Shown: positions 1 through 7,845 of the stretch, one piece after another | How the letters are laid out: each line of letters begins with the position of its first letter | Position numbering within the stretch: the stretch's first letter is position 1 | Assembly (NCBI GenBank): GCA_045600965.1 | Contig: JAZRYW010000023.1 | Span: 1 to 42,583, forward strand | DNA: 42,583 nucleotides | Reading direction: 5' to 3' | Source of the DNA: RGIG6374 sp045600965 | Lineage (GTDB): Bacteria > Bacteroidota > Bacteroidia > Bacteroidales > UBA932 | Translations under genes and position numbers: made by a program | The notes under the pieces: model-generated | Database searches by the model: none | Told to the model about the DNA's origin: nothing | Seen by the model: the letters and a program-made list of their open reading frames with translations, nothing else

Positions 1-2
1 TC

Positions 3-161
3 GCCTTCAGAATGGAAGATACCGGCTGCTCCATGCAGCAGGCCTTTGATGATGTCTATCAATCCAAACTATTCAAAAAGCTCTGTATTCCCGAAACCGG
101 ACTTTACATTCAGTCATCCAAATATGTATACTCTTACCTTATGGATGAGCTGGGCAAATAA
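3..161 (+). CDS. C-terminal fragment of an unidentified small protein
   Basis: An open frame enters from the left edge and stops with TAA at 159-161, giving 52 residues that end in YSYLMDELGK. The residues read like a compact helical domain (MEDTGCSMQQAFDDVY, then KLFKKLCIPETGLYIQSSKY). I do not recognise the family with confidence; the style resembles small accessory proteins of toxin-antitoxin-like cassettes in Bacteroidales, but this is only an impression. The start lies outside the window. The fragment and the spacer after it hold four CATG tetramers, a word almost absent from the next 36 kb, so it may belong to imported DNA. Confidence 0.5.
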   Translation, partial: AFRMEDTGCSMQQAFDDVYQSKLFKKLCIPETGLYIQSSKYVYSYLMDELGK

Positions 162-275
162 GTAGTCCCTCACCGGGTATTACTGCGAGGCCTCCCCATG
201 TTCCATGAAGCTGGCCCATGCTGTCCTGACGTGACCTCCAAAAGTTGAACAGATTCTGATTATAAATCAACATCA

Positions 276-2948
276 ATGAAAAAAACCACATCACTTGTTG
301 CGCTGATACTTTTACTGTTTGCAAGTTGTTCCAAACCTGCCGGGATAATAACCGCCCATTCGTACGAGGAACTCAAAGGCACCGTGATAGGAACATATCA
401 GGGCGCGACAGTGGAGACAATCCTTTCTGATCACGCAAAAGAATGCGGATACGAGGTTGAGTACCATACGGAACCCGCTTCAATCATTCAGGGGCTGAAA
501 AACGGTTCCGTTGACCTGATGACCGTCCGTTTCCCGGAATTCAAGGCGTATATGCATTCCATCCCGGGATTGTACCCGGTTTGGGACTCGCTTCTGGTGG
601 ACGAACAGCTTGTCCTGTTCAGCCTGAAGAACAATGAGTTGAAGGATAAGTTCAACGAATGGCTCAAACTTCCGGAAACACAACGGATGATCCGGGATTC
701 AAAGGATTACTGGCTCAGGCCTTACGGAGCCCCCGACCCTGCCCCGAAAGACTATGACCTCCCGACCGGAGGAGACCCGCTTCACGTAGCCAGTTCCTTT
801 ACGGTTGTGGGTACGACATACATATCCAATGGCAAGCCTGCCGGTGTCGATATTGACGTGCTTTATGGATTCGCCAAATATGTCGGCCGTCCCGTGGAGC
901 TTCTGAATATGCCGACACTGAGTATTCTTGCAGCGGTACAGACCGGACAGATTGATATGGGCGTATCGGGCTTTTCCCTGAGACCGGACAGAAGCATAAA
1001 TGACAATATGCTGATTTCCGAGCCGTACAACAGGGCATCGCACGCTCTGGTAGGCTATAGCGAAGAACTCGCAGTGCAGCAGATGAAGGAAGCGGGGCTG
1101 TATAAGGAGTCCAATTTCTTCTCCAATGTGTACAGCGCCTTCCGACGCACATTCATTGAGGAGGACCGTTGGCAGATGATAGCCGGTGGACTGTGGCTTA
1201 CAGTAAGAATTTCTTTCTATGCGCTTATCCTGGGAACGCTGCTGGGCGCCCTGATCTGCGCAATGCGTATGAACCGCAGACGTTTCATATCCGGAATGGC
1301 AAAGGTCTATATAGAGATTATGCGCGTACTTCCCATTCTGGTGTTCCTTATGATTATGTATTATGCGGTCTTTGCTACAATGGGAGTAAGCGGAGAGGCA
1401 GTGTCCGTAATAGCTCTTGCCATGAGTATGGCCGCTTTTGTGGGCGATGTGTTCTATATGGCCATACAGGGCATTGACCGCGGGCAGCGGGAGGCCGGAT
1501 ACGCACTCGGTTTTTCAAAGAAGCAGACTTTCTTCAACATCATATTGCCGCAGGCGGCCCGCAGCGCCCAGGCCGTCTACAACGGGCAGGTGATTGCAAT
1601 GATAAAGGCGACGTCGATAATAGGTTATATCGCAGTCATTGATCTGACAAAAGCTATGGACATCATCCGCAGCCGCACGTTTGACGCCTTCTTCCCGTTC
1701 ATAGCCGCCGCGGTCATATATTATCTCATCACGGTGGTCTTTGTCAAACTGATCGGCTGGCTGCTTGATATGACTCTTCCCAAGAAAGGCAGTGATGTCG
1801 CTCCGGAACTGACATTCAAGCCCGCAAACAAGACTGTCAGGCCTGCAGCTCCGGCACAGCCCGTCCGGAATACGGATGCCGTTCTTACGGTAAGCGGACT
1901 GCGCAAGGTATTTGAGGACGGAGTCGAGGTGCTTAAGAACATCACCACAGATATTCACAGAGGCGATGTCGTGTCGATAATAGGCCCGTCAGGAACAGGC
2001 AAGAGCACATTCCTGCGATGCCTCAACAAGCTTGAAACGTCAACGGAAGGGACCGTGACGATGAATGGAATCGCCGAGGATGAAATGCGCAAACATATGG
2101 GAATGGTGTTCCAGTCTTTTAATCTGTTCGAACATCTGACAGTGCTGGAGAATGTCTGCATAGGCCCTATGAAACTTCTGCACAAAAGCCGTGCGGAGGC
2201 CGAGATGCGCGGAATGGAACTGTTGTCCGCAGTGGGTATGGCAAACAAGGCCACATATATGCCGAGTCAGTTGTCCGGCGGCCAGAAGCAACGTGTAGCC
2301 ATAGCCCGCTGCCTTTCAATGGATCCTGAGGTCATCCTGTTTGACGAACCGACTTCTGCCCTCGATCCTACGATGATAAACGAGGTGCTCACCGTTATCC
2401 GCGAACTCGCTGCCCGCGGTATGACTATGCTGATAGTGACTCACGAGATGAAATTCGCCCGTAACGTAAGCAACCGCGTGTTCTTTATGAACAAGGGAGT
2501 GATATTCGAGGAAGGAACCCCTCAGCAGATATTCTTCGAGCCGCAGCGCGAGGAAACCAAACGCTTTATTCAGGGTATCGGCAAGTTTGACTGGGGCATT
2601 GTCAGGGACTATGATTTTATAGACCTGAGCAACAGCCTGGAACAGTTCCTTCTGCACTATATGATTCCGCAGCCTGTCGTCGCCCACACTATGGCGGTGG
2701 TGGAGGAACTGCTCCTGCTGTTCCAGAACGGAAACGGCGGTGTGGCAAGGATAATGGCCGGCGCCGGCCTGTCGGTCCGGTACAATGAGCAGAATCAGGA
2801 TACGGAATTGATATTGTCATATCCCGACAATCTGCCGCAGATACTTTCCGATTCGGGCAGGGAGGATGACCTGAGCATTGTCCTGCTGCGCAGTTACACC
2901 TCTGTCCTGGAAGAATCCGCCGGCAGACTGTATGCAAGAATCAAATAA
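276..2948 (+). CDS. Single-chain polar amino-acid-type ABC importer: binding protein, permease and ATPase fused
   Basis: All parts of an uptake ABC transporter lie in one 890-residue chain. Residues 1-18 form a lipoprotein signal (lipobox ending at Cys18, FASC). Residues 28-260 resemble a family 3 solute-binding protein. Residues about 300-500 are a HisM/GlnP-type permease with the EAA loop near 401-429 (REAGYALG). Residues 537-765 are a GlnQ-type ATPase with Walker A GPSGTGKS (570-577), Q-loop at VFQSF, signature LSGGQ (666-670), Walker B VILFDE and switch His723. An extension at about 766-890 has no ABC function I know. The likely substrate is a polar amino acid, by family only. The binding-protein lobes appear in swapped order: residues 30-135 look like lobe 2 and 168-262 like lobe 1. 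The ATG at 276 is the only start that keeps the signal peptide. The gene stands alone, with 224 bases before the next gene. Confidence 0.9.
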   Translation: MKKTTSLVALILLLFASCSKPAGIITAHSYEELKGTVIGTYQGATVETILSDHAKECGYEVEYHTEPASIIQGLKNGSVDLMTVRFPEFKAYMHSIPGLYPVWDSLLVDEQLVLFSLKNNELKDKFNEWLKLPETQRMIRDSKDYWLRPYGAPDPAPKDYDLPTGGDPLHVASSFTVVGTTYISNGKPAGVDIDVLYGFAKYVGRPVELLNMPTLSILAAVQTGQIDMGVSGFSLRPDRSINDNMLISEPYNRASHALVGYSEELAVQQMKEAGLYKESNFFSNVYSAFRRTFIEEDRWQMIAGGLWLTVRISFYALILGTLLGALICAMRMNRRRFISGMAKVYIEIMRVLPILVFLMIMYYAVFATMGVSGEAVSVIALAMSMAAFVGDVFYMAIQGIDRGQREAGYALGFSKKQTFFNIILPQAARSAQAVYNGQVIAMIKATSIIGYIAVIDLTKAMDIIRSRTFDAFFPFIAAAVIYYLITVVFVKLIGWLLDMTLPKKGSDVAPELTFKPANKTVRPAAPAQPVRNTDAVLTVSGLRKVFEDGVEVLKNITTDIHRGDVVSIIGPSGTGKSTFLRCLNKLETSTEGTVTMNGIAEDEMRKHMGMVFQSFNLFEHLTVLENVCIGPMKLLHKSRAEAEMRGMELLSAVGMANKATYMPSQLSGGQKQRVAIARCLSMDPEVILFDEPTSALDPTMINEVLTVIRELAARGMTMLIVTHEMKFARNVSNRVFFMNKGVIFEEGTPQQIFFEPQREETKRFIQGIGKFDWGIVRDYDFIDLSNSLEQFLLHYMIPQPVVAHTMAVVEELLLLFQNGNGGVARIMAGAGLSVRYNEQNQDTELILSYPDNLPQILSDSGREDDLSIVLLRSYTSVLEESAGRLYARIK

Positions 2949-3002
2949 TCTTTCTGTCCATCTCCGGATAGGAGAAGCCGGAGAGTCCGTCCGGGAGCAA
3001 TT

Positions 3003-3075
3003 CACAAATCCACAAACAGATATCAAATCCACAATAATTTTCATAAGTTCACAAAAAGCGTTCATATCTTCACAA
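3003..3075. promoter_or_regulatory. Phased CACAA repeats upstream of the promoter
   Basis: The pentamer CACAA occurs at 3003, 3011, 3030, 3050 and 3071, so the last four steps are 19, 20 and 21 bases apart. Three of the copies are part of TTCACAAA. The array ends a few bases before the -33 element of the promoter at 3080-3112. Spacing of about two helical turns suggests binding sites for an activator on one face of the DNA. This is inference; no regulator is identified. Confidence 0.35.
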
Positions 3076-3079
3076 ATCG

Positions 3080-3112
3080 TTTGGATTTTATTGTTCGGAT
3101 ATTTTACCTTTG
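3080..3112 (+). promoter_or_regulatory. Bacteroidota-type promoter (TTTG, 21-bp spacer, TACCTTTG)
   Basis: TTTG at 3080-3083 and TACCTTTG at 3105-3112 match the -33 and -7 consensus of the Bacteroidota primary sigma factor with a 21-bp spacer. It should drive the genes from 3173 onward. Its position rules out the upstream in-frame ATG at 3110 as the start of the next gene. Confidence 0.75.
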
Positions 3113-3172
3113 CATTGTCACCGTTCGGGATACCGGTGCGAAGCAAAGAAACAATCATTAAATTTTTATACA

Positions 3173-4126
3173 ATGTACATAAAGAAAACAAGTTTTGCAG
3201 TCTGCGTCGGCCTCGCCGCCCTGGCCGGATTCGGCGCCAGTTTCCTCTTCGATTTTTCATCTGAGAGTTCTCTTCTCAGCGGTGACATCTCAAAGGCCAC
3301 CCGCTACAATAATGTCAAGGAAGATCCCGCAATGTCGGCACTTGAGGAAAGAATCCAGAATGATACCGAATACTTCAATACAATAAAGAATACTTTGTTT
3401 GTCCTTGGCATCCGTGTTGACGATATCGAGGAGCTTACTGCCCGAACAATAGATTTCGGCTCCGATATCCCCGAGTTCTCAGACGCCATCAGGACATTCG
3501 TATCCCTCAATGCCAAGGCATATAACATCCGTCAGTCCATAAAGGTGGCGAACGGCGGGCTGGAGAATATCTCTTCGGGAGGGAAGGCTCCTGAATATGA
3601 GCAGACGACCAACAACATATTCGTCGGTTTCCAGAAGATCGAGCAGCAGCTTGCCATCGGAAAAGCTTTCGTGAACGAGGCGGAGGCCTGGCTCCTTAAT
3701 AACGACGGCGAAGAGTGCGAGCAGATATCCAAGCTCGTTGCAGATTGGACTGTATGCTGTATGCAGGACGCGATGATGAACAAGTCCGACAATGATGTCG
3801 CATACTGGAATTCGAAGTTCGGTGAGATGACGGAAGGCCCGGTTTCATCTTTGGTCAAGGCTTTCAACGACAAGTTCTCGCAGATACAGGAGGCGTCAAA
3901 CCTTGACCTCGGTTCAAACTTCGCTTCCGGCTCAAGGCTTGAAAGGGCTTCATTCCTCGATTTCGTTTCAAACTTCGATTCAGATTCCAGCTTTGACCTC
4001 GGAGCGGACTTCGATTTCGGTTCCCTCTTCGATCTGGGCTCAAACTTTGATTTAGGTTCCAACTTCGACCTCGGTTCAGACTTGGACCTCGGTTCGGGTA
4101 TGATGAACAAACAAGTAGTTGCATAA
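3173..4126 (+). CDS. Secreted or anchored protein with a C-terminal hexapeptide repeat domain
   Basis: This 317-residue protein starts MYIKKTSFAV and has one hydrophobic N-terminal segment (about residues 8-25), so it is exported or membrane-anchored. The middle (about 40-240) is probably helical, with no family I recognise. Residues 243-308 are eleven exact six-residue repeats with consensus N-[F/L]-D-[L/F]-G-S, encoded by eleven 18-bp units at 3899-4096 without any length change. The tail after the repeats is GMMNKQVVA. The start at 3173 is chosen because the alternative at 3110 lies inside the promoter and the hydrophobic segment follows 3173 directly. Only 3 bases separate it from the metallopeptidase gene, so the two are probably cotranscribed. 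The function is unknown. Confidence 0.8.
   Translation: MYIKKTSFAVCVGLAALAGFGASFLFDFSSESSLLSGDISKATRYNNVKEDPAMSALEERIQNDTEYFNTIKNTLFVLGIRVDDIEELTARTIDFGSDIPEFSDAIRTFVSLNAKAYNIRQSIKVANGGLENISSGGKAPEYEQTTNNIFVGFQKIEQQLAIGKAFVNEAEAWLLNNDGEECEQISKLVADWTVCCMQDAMMNKSDNDVAYWNSKFGEMTEGPVSSLVKAFNDKFSQIQEASNLDLGSNFASGSRLERASFLDFVSNFDSDSSFDLGADFDFGSLFDLGSNFDLGSNFDLGSDLDLGSGMMNKQVVA
3899..4096 (+). repeat. Eleven in-frame 18-bp tandem units encoding NFDLGS-type hexapeptides
   Basis: The units translate as NLDLGS, NFASGS, RLERAS, FLDFVS, NFDSDS, SFDLGA, DFDFGS, LFDLGS, NFDLGS, NFDLGS and DLDLGS. The phase is kept without insertions. The units at the 3' end are the most alike and those at the 5' end the most diverged, which suggests growth by duplication near the 3' side. 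Asp, Ser and Gly at fixed positions suggest a turn-rich or solenoid fold, possibly ion-binding; that is inference. Confidence 0.85.
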
Positions 4127-4129
4127 ATA

Positions 4130-7100
4130 ATGATTTTGAGAATCAAGCGCATTGTGCTTATCGGGTTATGGGCGACGCTCATAACCCATAGTTTTATATC
4201 GGACGGGCAGACTGTCTACAAGTATAGCAGCGACAGCGCATATATCTGTTTCACCGATAAGGGTCAGGCACAGTATATTCCGCATATCATACGCAAGTAT
4301 GACCTGTCCAGGGCTCTGCACAGGAACATCTGGGACGGACTGCCGCCCCAGATTCCGTTTATGCTTCTGACAGATATGGAGGACGACGGCAATGCCGGTG
4401 TTTCTGCAGTGCCTCACACCCGAATCAATATCGGGCTGGCACCGCTGAACAAGTCTTTTTTCACTTCCGCTTCCCCGGAGCGTTTTGACTTTGTGTTCAA
4501 GCACGAGTACACTCACGTAGTTATGCACGACAAGGCTAACTGCAAGGACAACGGCTGGAGGAAATTTACCGGGAACAAGGTCGTGCCCGATTCCCAGTAT
4601 CCGCTCAGTGCGGTGTGGAGTTATCTTGACGCGCCGCGTGCCTTTTCCCCGAGATGGTATCACGAGGGAATTGCCTGCTTTATGGAAACGTGGCTGTCAG
4701 GCGGGGCTGGAAGAGCTCTGGGCGGATATGATGAGGCTTATTTCCGCACAAGGATAAAAGACGGTCAGGATCTGTTTTCCGTAGTGGGACTTGAGACGGA
4801 AGGCTTCACTTCCGATGTTGAGCAAGGTGCCACAGGATATCTGTACGGGACCCGTTTTGTCAATTATCTTGTATATGAATACGGGTATGAAAAGCTGATA
4901 GAATTCTATAACCGTACGGACGACAGCGAGACTTCCTATGTCAGGCAGTTTGAGAAAGTCTACGGCATCGGACTGCGCGAGGCCTGGAGCGATTGGCAGG
5001 AGTATGAGACATCTCATCAGAAGGAAAACCTTGAGATTATCGCCGAATATCCTCTGACTGAGCTTCACAGGCTTGTGGACAAGAATCTCGGGTCGGTATC
5101 ACCGATGATAATAGACGAGGACAATCACGTTGCCTATGCCGCCGTGAACCATATGGGGGATTTCCCTCAGATTGTCAGCATCAGTTTGAGCGATGACGGA
5201 ATGAACGCAACGAAAATCAAAAGGCTTGCGTACATCGACGGCAGCAAACAGTATCATCCTGCCTACCTGGCATATGACAGGAAAGGCCGGAGACTGATAT
5301 GGTCAGACCGCAACGAAAGGGTCCGCGGGCTGGTGGTTTATGATATCGACAGGCAGAGAGTCACAAAAAGAATGAAATATCAGAGGATGTATGACCTCTG
5401 CTATGACAATGTCAACGACTGCCTTTACGGCCTGCTCACAAATCAGGGATTATGCTATCTCGTGAAATATGACAGCAGCCTGGAGAACAGGTCGGTCATT
5501 TACAGCTTCCCGTTTGGAATAAGTGTCAGCGACCTGGACGTATCCCACGATGGCAAACACATTGTCGCCGCTATCCAGGGCAAGAAGGGAGAACACAGTC
5601 TGGTTATGTTCGATATGGATGACATTGAAGATGCAGCAATGGGATACCGGACTTTATGCAGTTTTGACGATTCCAACCTGAGCCAGTTCCGATTCAGCGC
5701 GGATGACAGCAAACTCGTGGGATTCAGTTATTATACCGGTGTGCCGAACATCTGGTCATATGACATCGCAAGCGGTAATCTTGATCTTCTGACGAATGTG
5801 CAGACCGGCATCTTCGGTCCATACCTTGCTTCCGATGACAAGATATATGCGCTGGAGTATTCCTCAGACGGAATGACGCCTGTAGTTTTCGATTATAAGG
5901 AACTTCACGATGCCAACAGCGTGGAGTATCTCGGTCAGAAAGCGTTTGATGCAAATCCCGGCCTTTCCTCTCTGGCCGATATGAAATCAGAAGAGGCGGA
6001 GATATCCTTCAGCGAAGTATATGACTCAATCACCGTATACAATCCGTTCAAAGAAATGAAGTTCCAGGGCTTCTATCCTGATATCTCAGGATTCACGGAC
6101 AGAAGTTCGTGGAACAATATGACTCCGGTGATAGGCGCGCATCTGTCTTTCTATGATCCGTTATCATTGTTCTCCGTGAATATGTTCGTAGGCGCTTCGC
6201 CCTGGAGCGGCAATGAATGGAAGAACCGTTTTCACGCAAGCGCCGACATCAGGTACAGGAGATGGTCCTTGAATGCAGCCTGGAATCCGACCAACTTCTA
6301 TGACCTGTTCGGACCGAGACGTTCTTCCAGAAAAGGATATCAGCTGTCCCTGTCCTATGATTTCACAAACAGTATGCAGGCTCCATACACCTGGAGCTGG
6401 GGCGGCTCCATTGCCCATTACGGCGGTATGGACGCTCTGCCCTTGTATCAGGAAATCGAGGTTGACAAGGGCATAACTTCATTCCAGACGGCAAACATAT
6501 ATGCAAAGGCAGGAAAGCAGAGAAGAACCATTGGAGCCGTCGAAGCTGAACAGGGGTATATTTTTTCCGCAAAAGCTTATACATACCTGGCCAACGGCAA
6601 GTTCTTCCCGTCGATGGACATCACGGGCGATTTCGGCTTCCTTCTTCCAGTAGGGGAGCACAACTCGTTCTGGTTGAGGACCGCCGCCGGTCAGAACTTC
6701 GGCGACGTAAAGTCGGCTCTTGGCAACACGTATTTCGGAGGTTTCCGCAACAACTATGTTGACAACGGGGCAATCAACAGATTCCGCAATGCAGTCGCCT
6801 TCCCCGGGGCAAGGATTGACCAGATATCCGCGCACAGCTATGCCAAGTTCACGGGTGAAGTCGATTTCTGTCCTATCAGGTTCAACAATTTCGGTGCACT
6901 TCAGTGCTACCCGAACTATATCCAGTTCACCGCATTCTTCAATGACCTGATGACCGATTGGTGGGGAGCTCCGGGACTGTCAAGAGAAAATTATATGAGC
7001 GCCGGAGCCCAGATGAACATCCAGATGGTCCTGTTCACCCATATGAAAACCACACTGTCGTTCGGTTATGCGCGCGCCTGGGGGAACGGCCTGAACCAGG

Positions 7101-7132
7101 GCGAATTTATGGTATCACTTAAGTTGCTGTAA
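4130..7132 (+). CDS. Outer-membrane gluzincin-type metallopeptidase with beta-propeller and beta-barrel domains
   Basis: A 1000-residue exported protein. An N-terminal signal (about 1-26, ending near SDGQ) precedes a peptidase-MA-like zinc domain with HEYTH at 125-129 and the downstream sequence YHEGIACFME, where Glu179 is the probable third zinc ligand. Residues about 310-620 look like TolB/PD40-type propeller blades, such as the SVSDLDVSHDGKHIVAA and FRFSADDSKLVGFSY segments. From about 650 to the end, alternating aromatic strands are typical of an outer-membrane barrel, and the chain ends GEFMVSLKLL. It is therefore probably a surface or periplasm-facing protease anchored by its own barrel. 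The repeat protein encoded 3 bases upstream could be a partner or substrate. The assignment of the third ligand and the barrel boundaries are my reading. Confidence 0.8.
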   Translation: MILRIKRIVLIGLWATLITHSFISDGQTVYKYSSDSAYICFTDKGQAQYIPHIIRKYDLSRALHRNIWDGLPPQIPFMLLTDMEDDGNAGVSAVPHTRINIGLAPLNKSFFTSASPERFDFVFKHEYTHVVMHDKANCKDNGWRKFTGNKVVPDSQYPLSAVWSYLDAPRAFSPRWYHEGIACFMETWLSGGAGRALGGYDEAYFRTRIKDGQDLFSVVGLETEGFTSDVEQGATGYLYGTRFVNYLVYEYGYEKLIEFYNRTDDSETSYVRQFEKVYGIGLREAWSDWQEYETSHQKENLEIIAEYPLTELHRLVDKNLGSVSPMIIDEDNHVAYAAVNHMGDFPQIVSISLSDDGMNATKIKRLAYIDGSKQYHPAYLAYDRKGRRLIWSDRNERVRGLVVYDIDRQRVTKRMKYQRMYDLCYDNVNDCLYGLLTNQGLCYLVKYDSSLENRSVIYSFPFGISVSDLDVSHDGKHIVAAIQGKKGEHSLVMFDMDDIEDAAMGYRTLCSFDDSNLSQFRFSADDSKLVGFSYYTGVPNIWSYDIASGNLDLLTNVQTGIFGPYLASDDKIYALEYSSDGMTPVVFDYKELHDANSVEYLGQKAFDANPGLSSLADMKSEEAEISFSEVYDSITVYNPFKEMKFQGFYPDISGFTDRSSWNNMTPVIGAHLSFYDPLSLFSVNMFVGASPWSGNEWKNRFHASADIRYRRWSLNAAWNPTNFYDLFGPRRSSRKGYQLSLSYDFTNSMQAPYTWSWGGSIAHYGGMDALPLYQEIEVDKGITSFQTANIYAKAGKQRRTIGAVEAEQGYIFSAKAYTYLANGKFFPSMDITGDFGFLLPVGEHNSFWLRTAAGQNFGDVKSALGNTYFGGFRNNYVDNGAINRFRNAVAFPGARIDQISAHSYAKFTGEVDFCPIRFNNFGALQCYPNYIQFTAFFNDLMTDWWGAPGLSRENYMSAGAQMNIQMVLFTHMKTTLSFGYARAWGNGLNQGEFMVSLKLL

Positions 7133-7149
7133 CCTTGGGCGAAAGGGCA

Positions 7150-7845
7150 ATGATCCGATTCCTGAAGTCCGAGTACGGGGCGTACAGGGCGATTATGAAA
7201 AAGACGCCGTCCGTGGCGCTCACCATCTTCGTCCTTGCGGTGGTGATGATGAATCTTCTGGCAAACAAGGAACTGTTCCACACCGATTGGGTTGCGCTTG
7301 ACTGCGGGTTCGTGCTGTCGTGGATACCTTTCCTCCTTATGGACTGCTTCTGCAAGGTTTTCGGTGGCAGGGCCGCACTGCGCATATCCATCTTCGCCAT
7401 CGCCGTCAACCTGCTGACCTTCGGCCTTTTCAAGCTCGTCTCCCTCACCGGGGGGATGTGGGGAGGCTATTACGCCACCGGCCTTACGGAAGTCAACGAC
7501 GCCCTCAATGCCACCATCGGCGGCTCCACCTGGATAGTGCTGGCCTCAGCCCTTTCGATGGCTGTGGCTTCCGCCGTCAATTCCCTGGTGAACACCGCCG
7601 TCGCGCGATTGGTCAAATCAGGAGACTATCGCGAGTTCGCCGCCCGCAGTTTCATCTCCACGGCGATATCGCAGTTCATCGACAACTTCGTTTTCGCTCT
7701 CACGGTAAGCGTTCCGCTCTTCGGCTGGAGCCTCAGGCAGGTGGCGTTCTGTTCACTGGTTGCGGCCGCCTTCGAACTTGCCGTGGAAGTGATTTTCTCC
7801 GGGTTTGGCTACCGCATCGCCTCACGATGGGAGATCAGAGATTGA
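7150..7845 (+). CDS. VUT-family integral membrane transporter (possible queuosine-precursor transporter)
   Basis: A 231-residue membrane protein with about six hydrophobic segments. The features fit the VUT/YhhQ family (COG1738): a conserved acidic residue after the second segment (IPFLLMDCFCKVFGG) and the late motif FISTAISQFIDNFVFALTV with the family Arg and Asp. YhhQ members import precursors of the tRNA base queuosine, but the substrate here is not proven. ATG 7150 is preferred over an in-frame TTG at 7135, since it leaves 17 bases after the metallopeptidase stop. Its 3' end overlaps the convergent binding-protein gene by 11 bases. Confidence 0.7.
   Translation: MIRFLKSEYGAYRAIMKKTPSVALTIFVLAVVMMNLLANKELFHTDWVALDCGFVLSWIPFLLMDCFCKVFGGRAALRISIFAIAVNLLTFGLFKLVSLTGGMWGGYYATGLTEVNDALNATIGGSTWIVLASALSMAVASAVNSLVNTAVARLVKSGDYREFAARSFISTAISQFIDNFVFALTVSVPLFGWSLRQVAFCSLVAAAFELAVEVIFSGFGYRIASRWEIRD

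Noticed and set aside
3532..4182. Long minus-strand frame with EPRSK-type repeats opposite the hexapeptide gene
   Set aside because: It is the reverse reading of the 18-bp tandem array; the plus strand has the promoter, the export signal and operon spacing.
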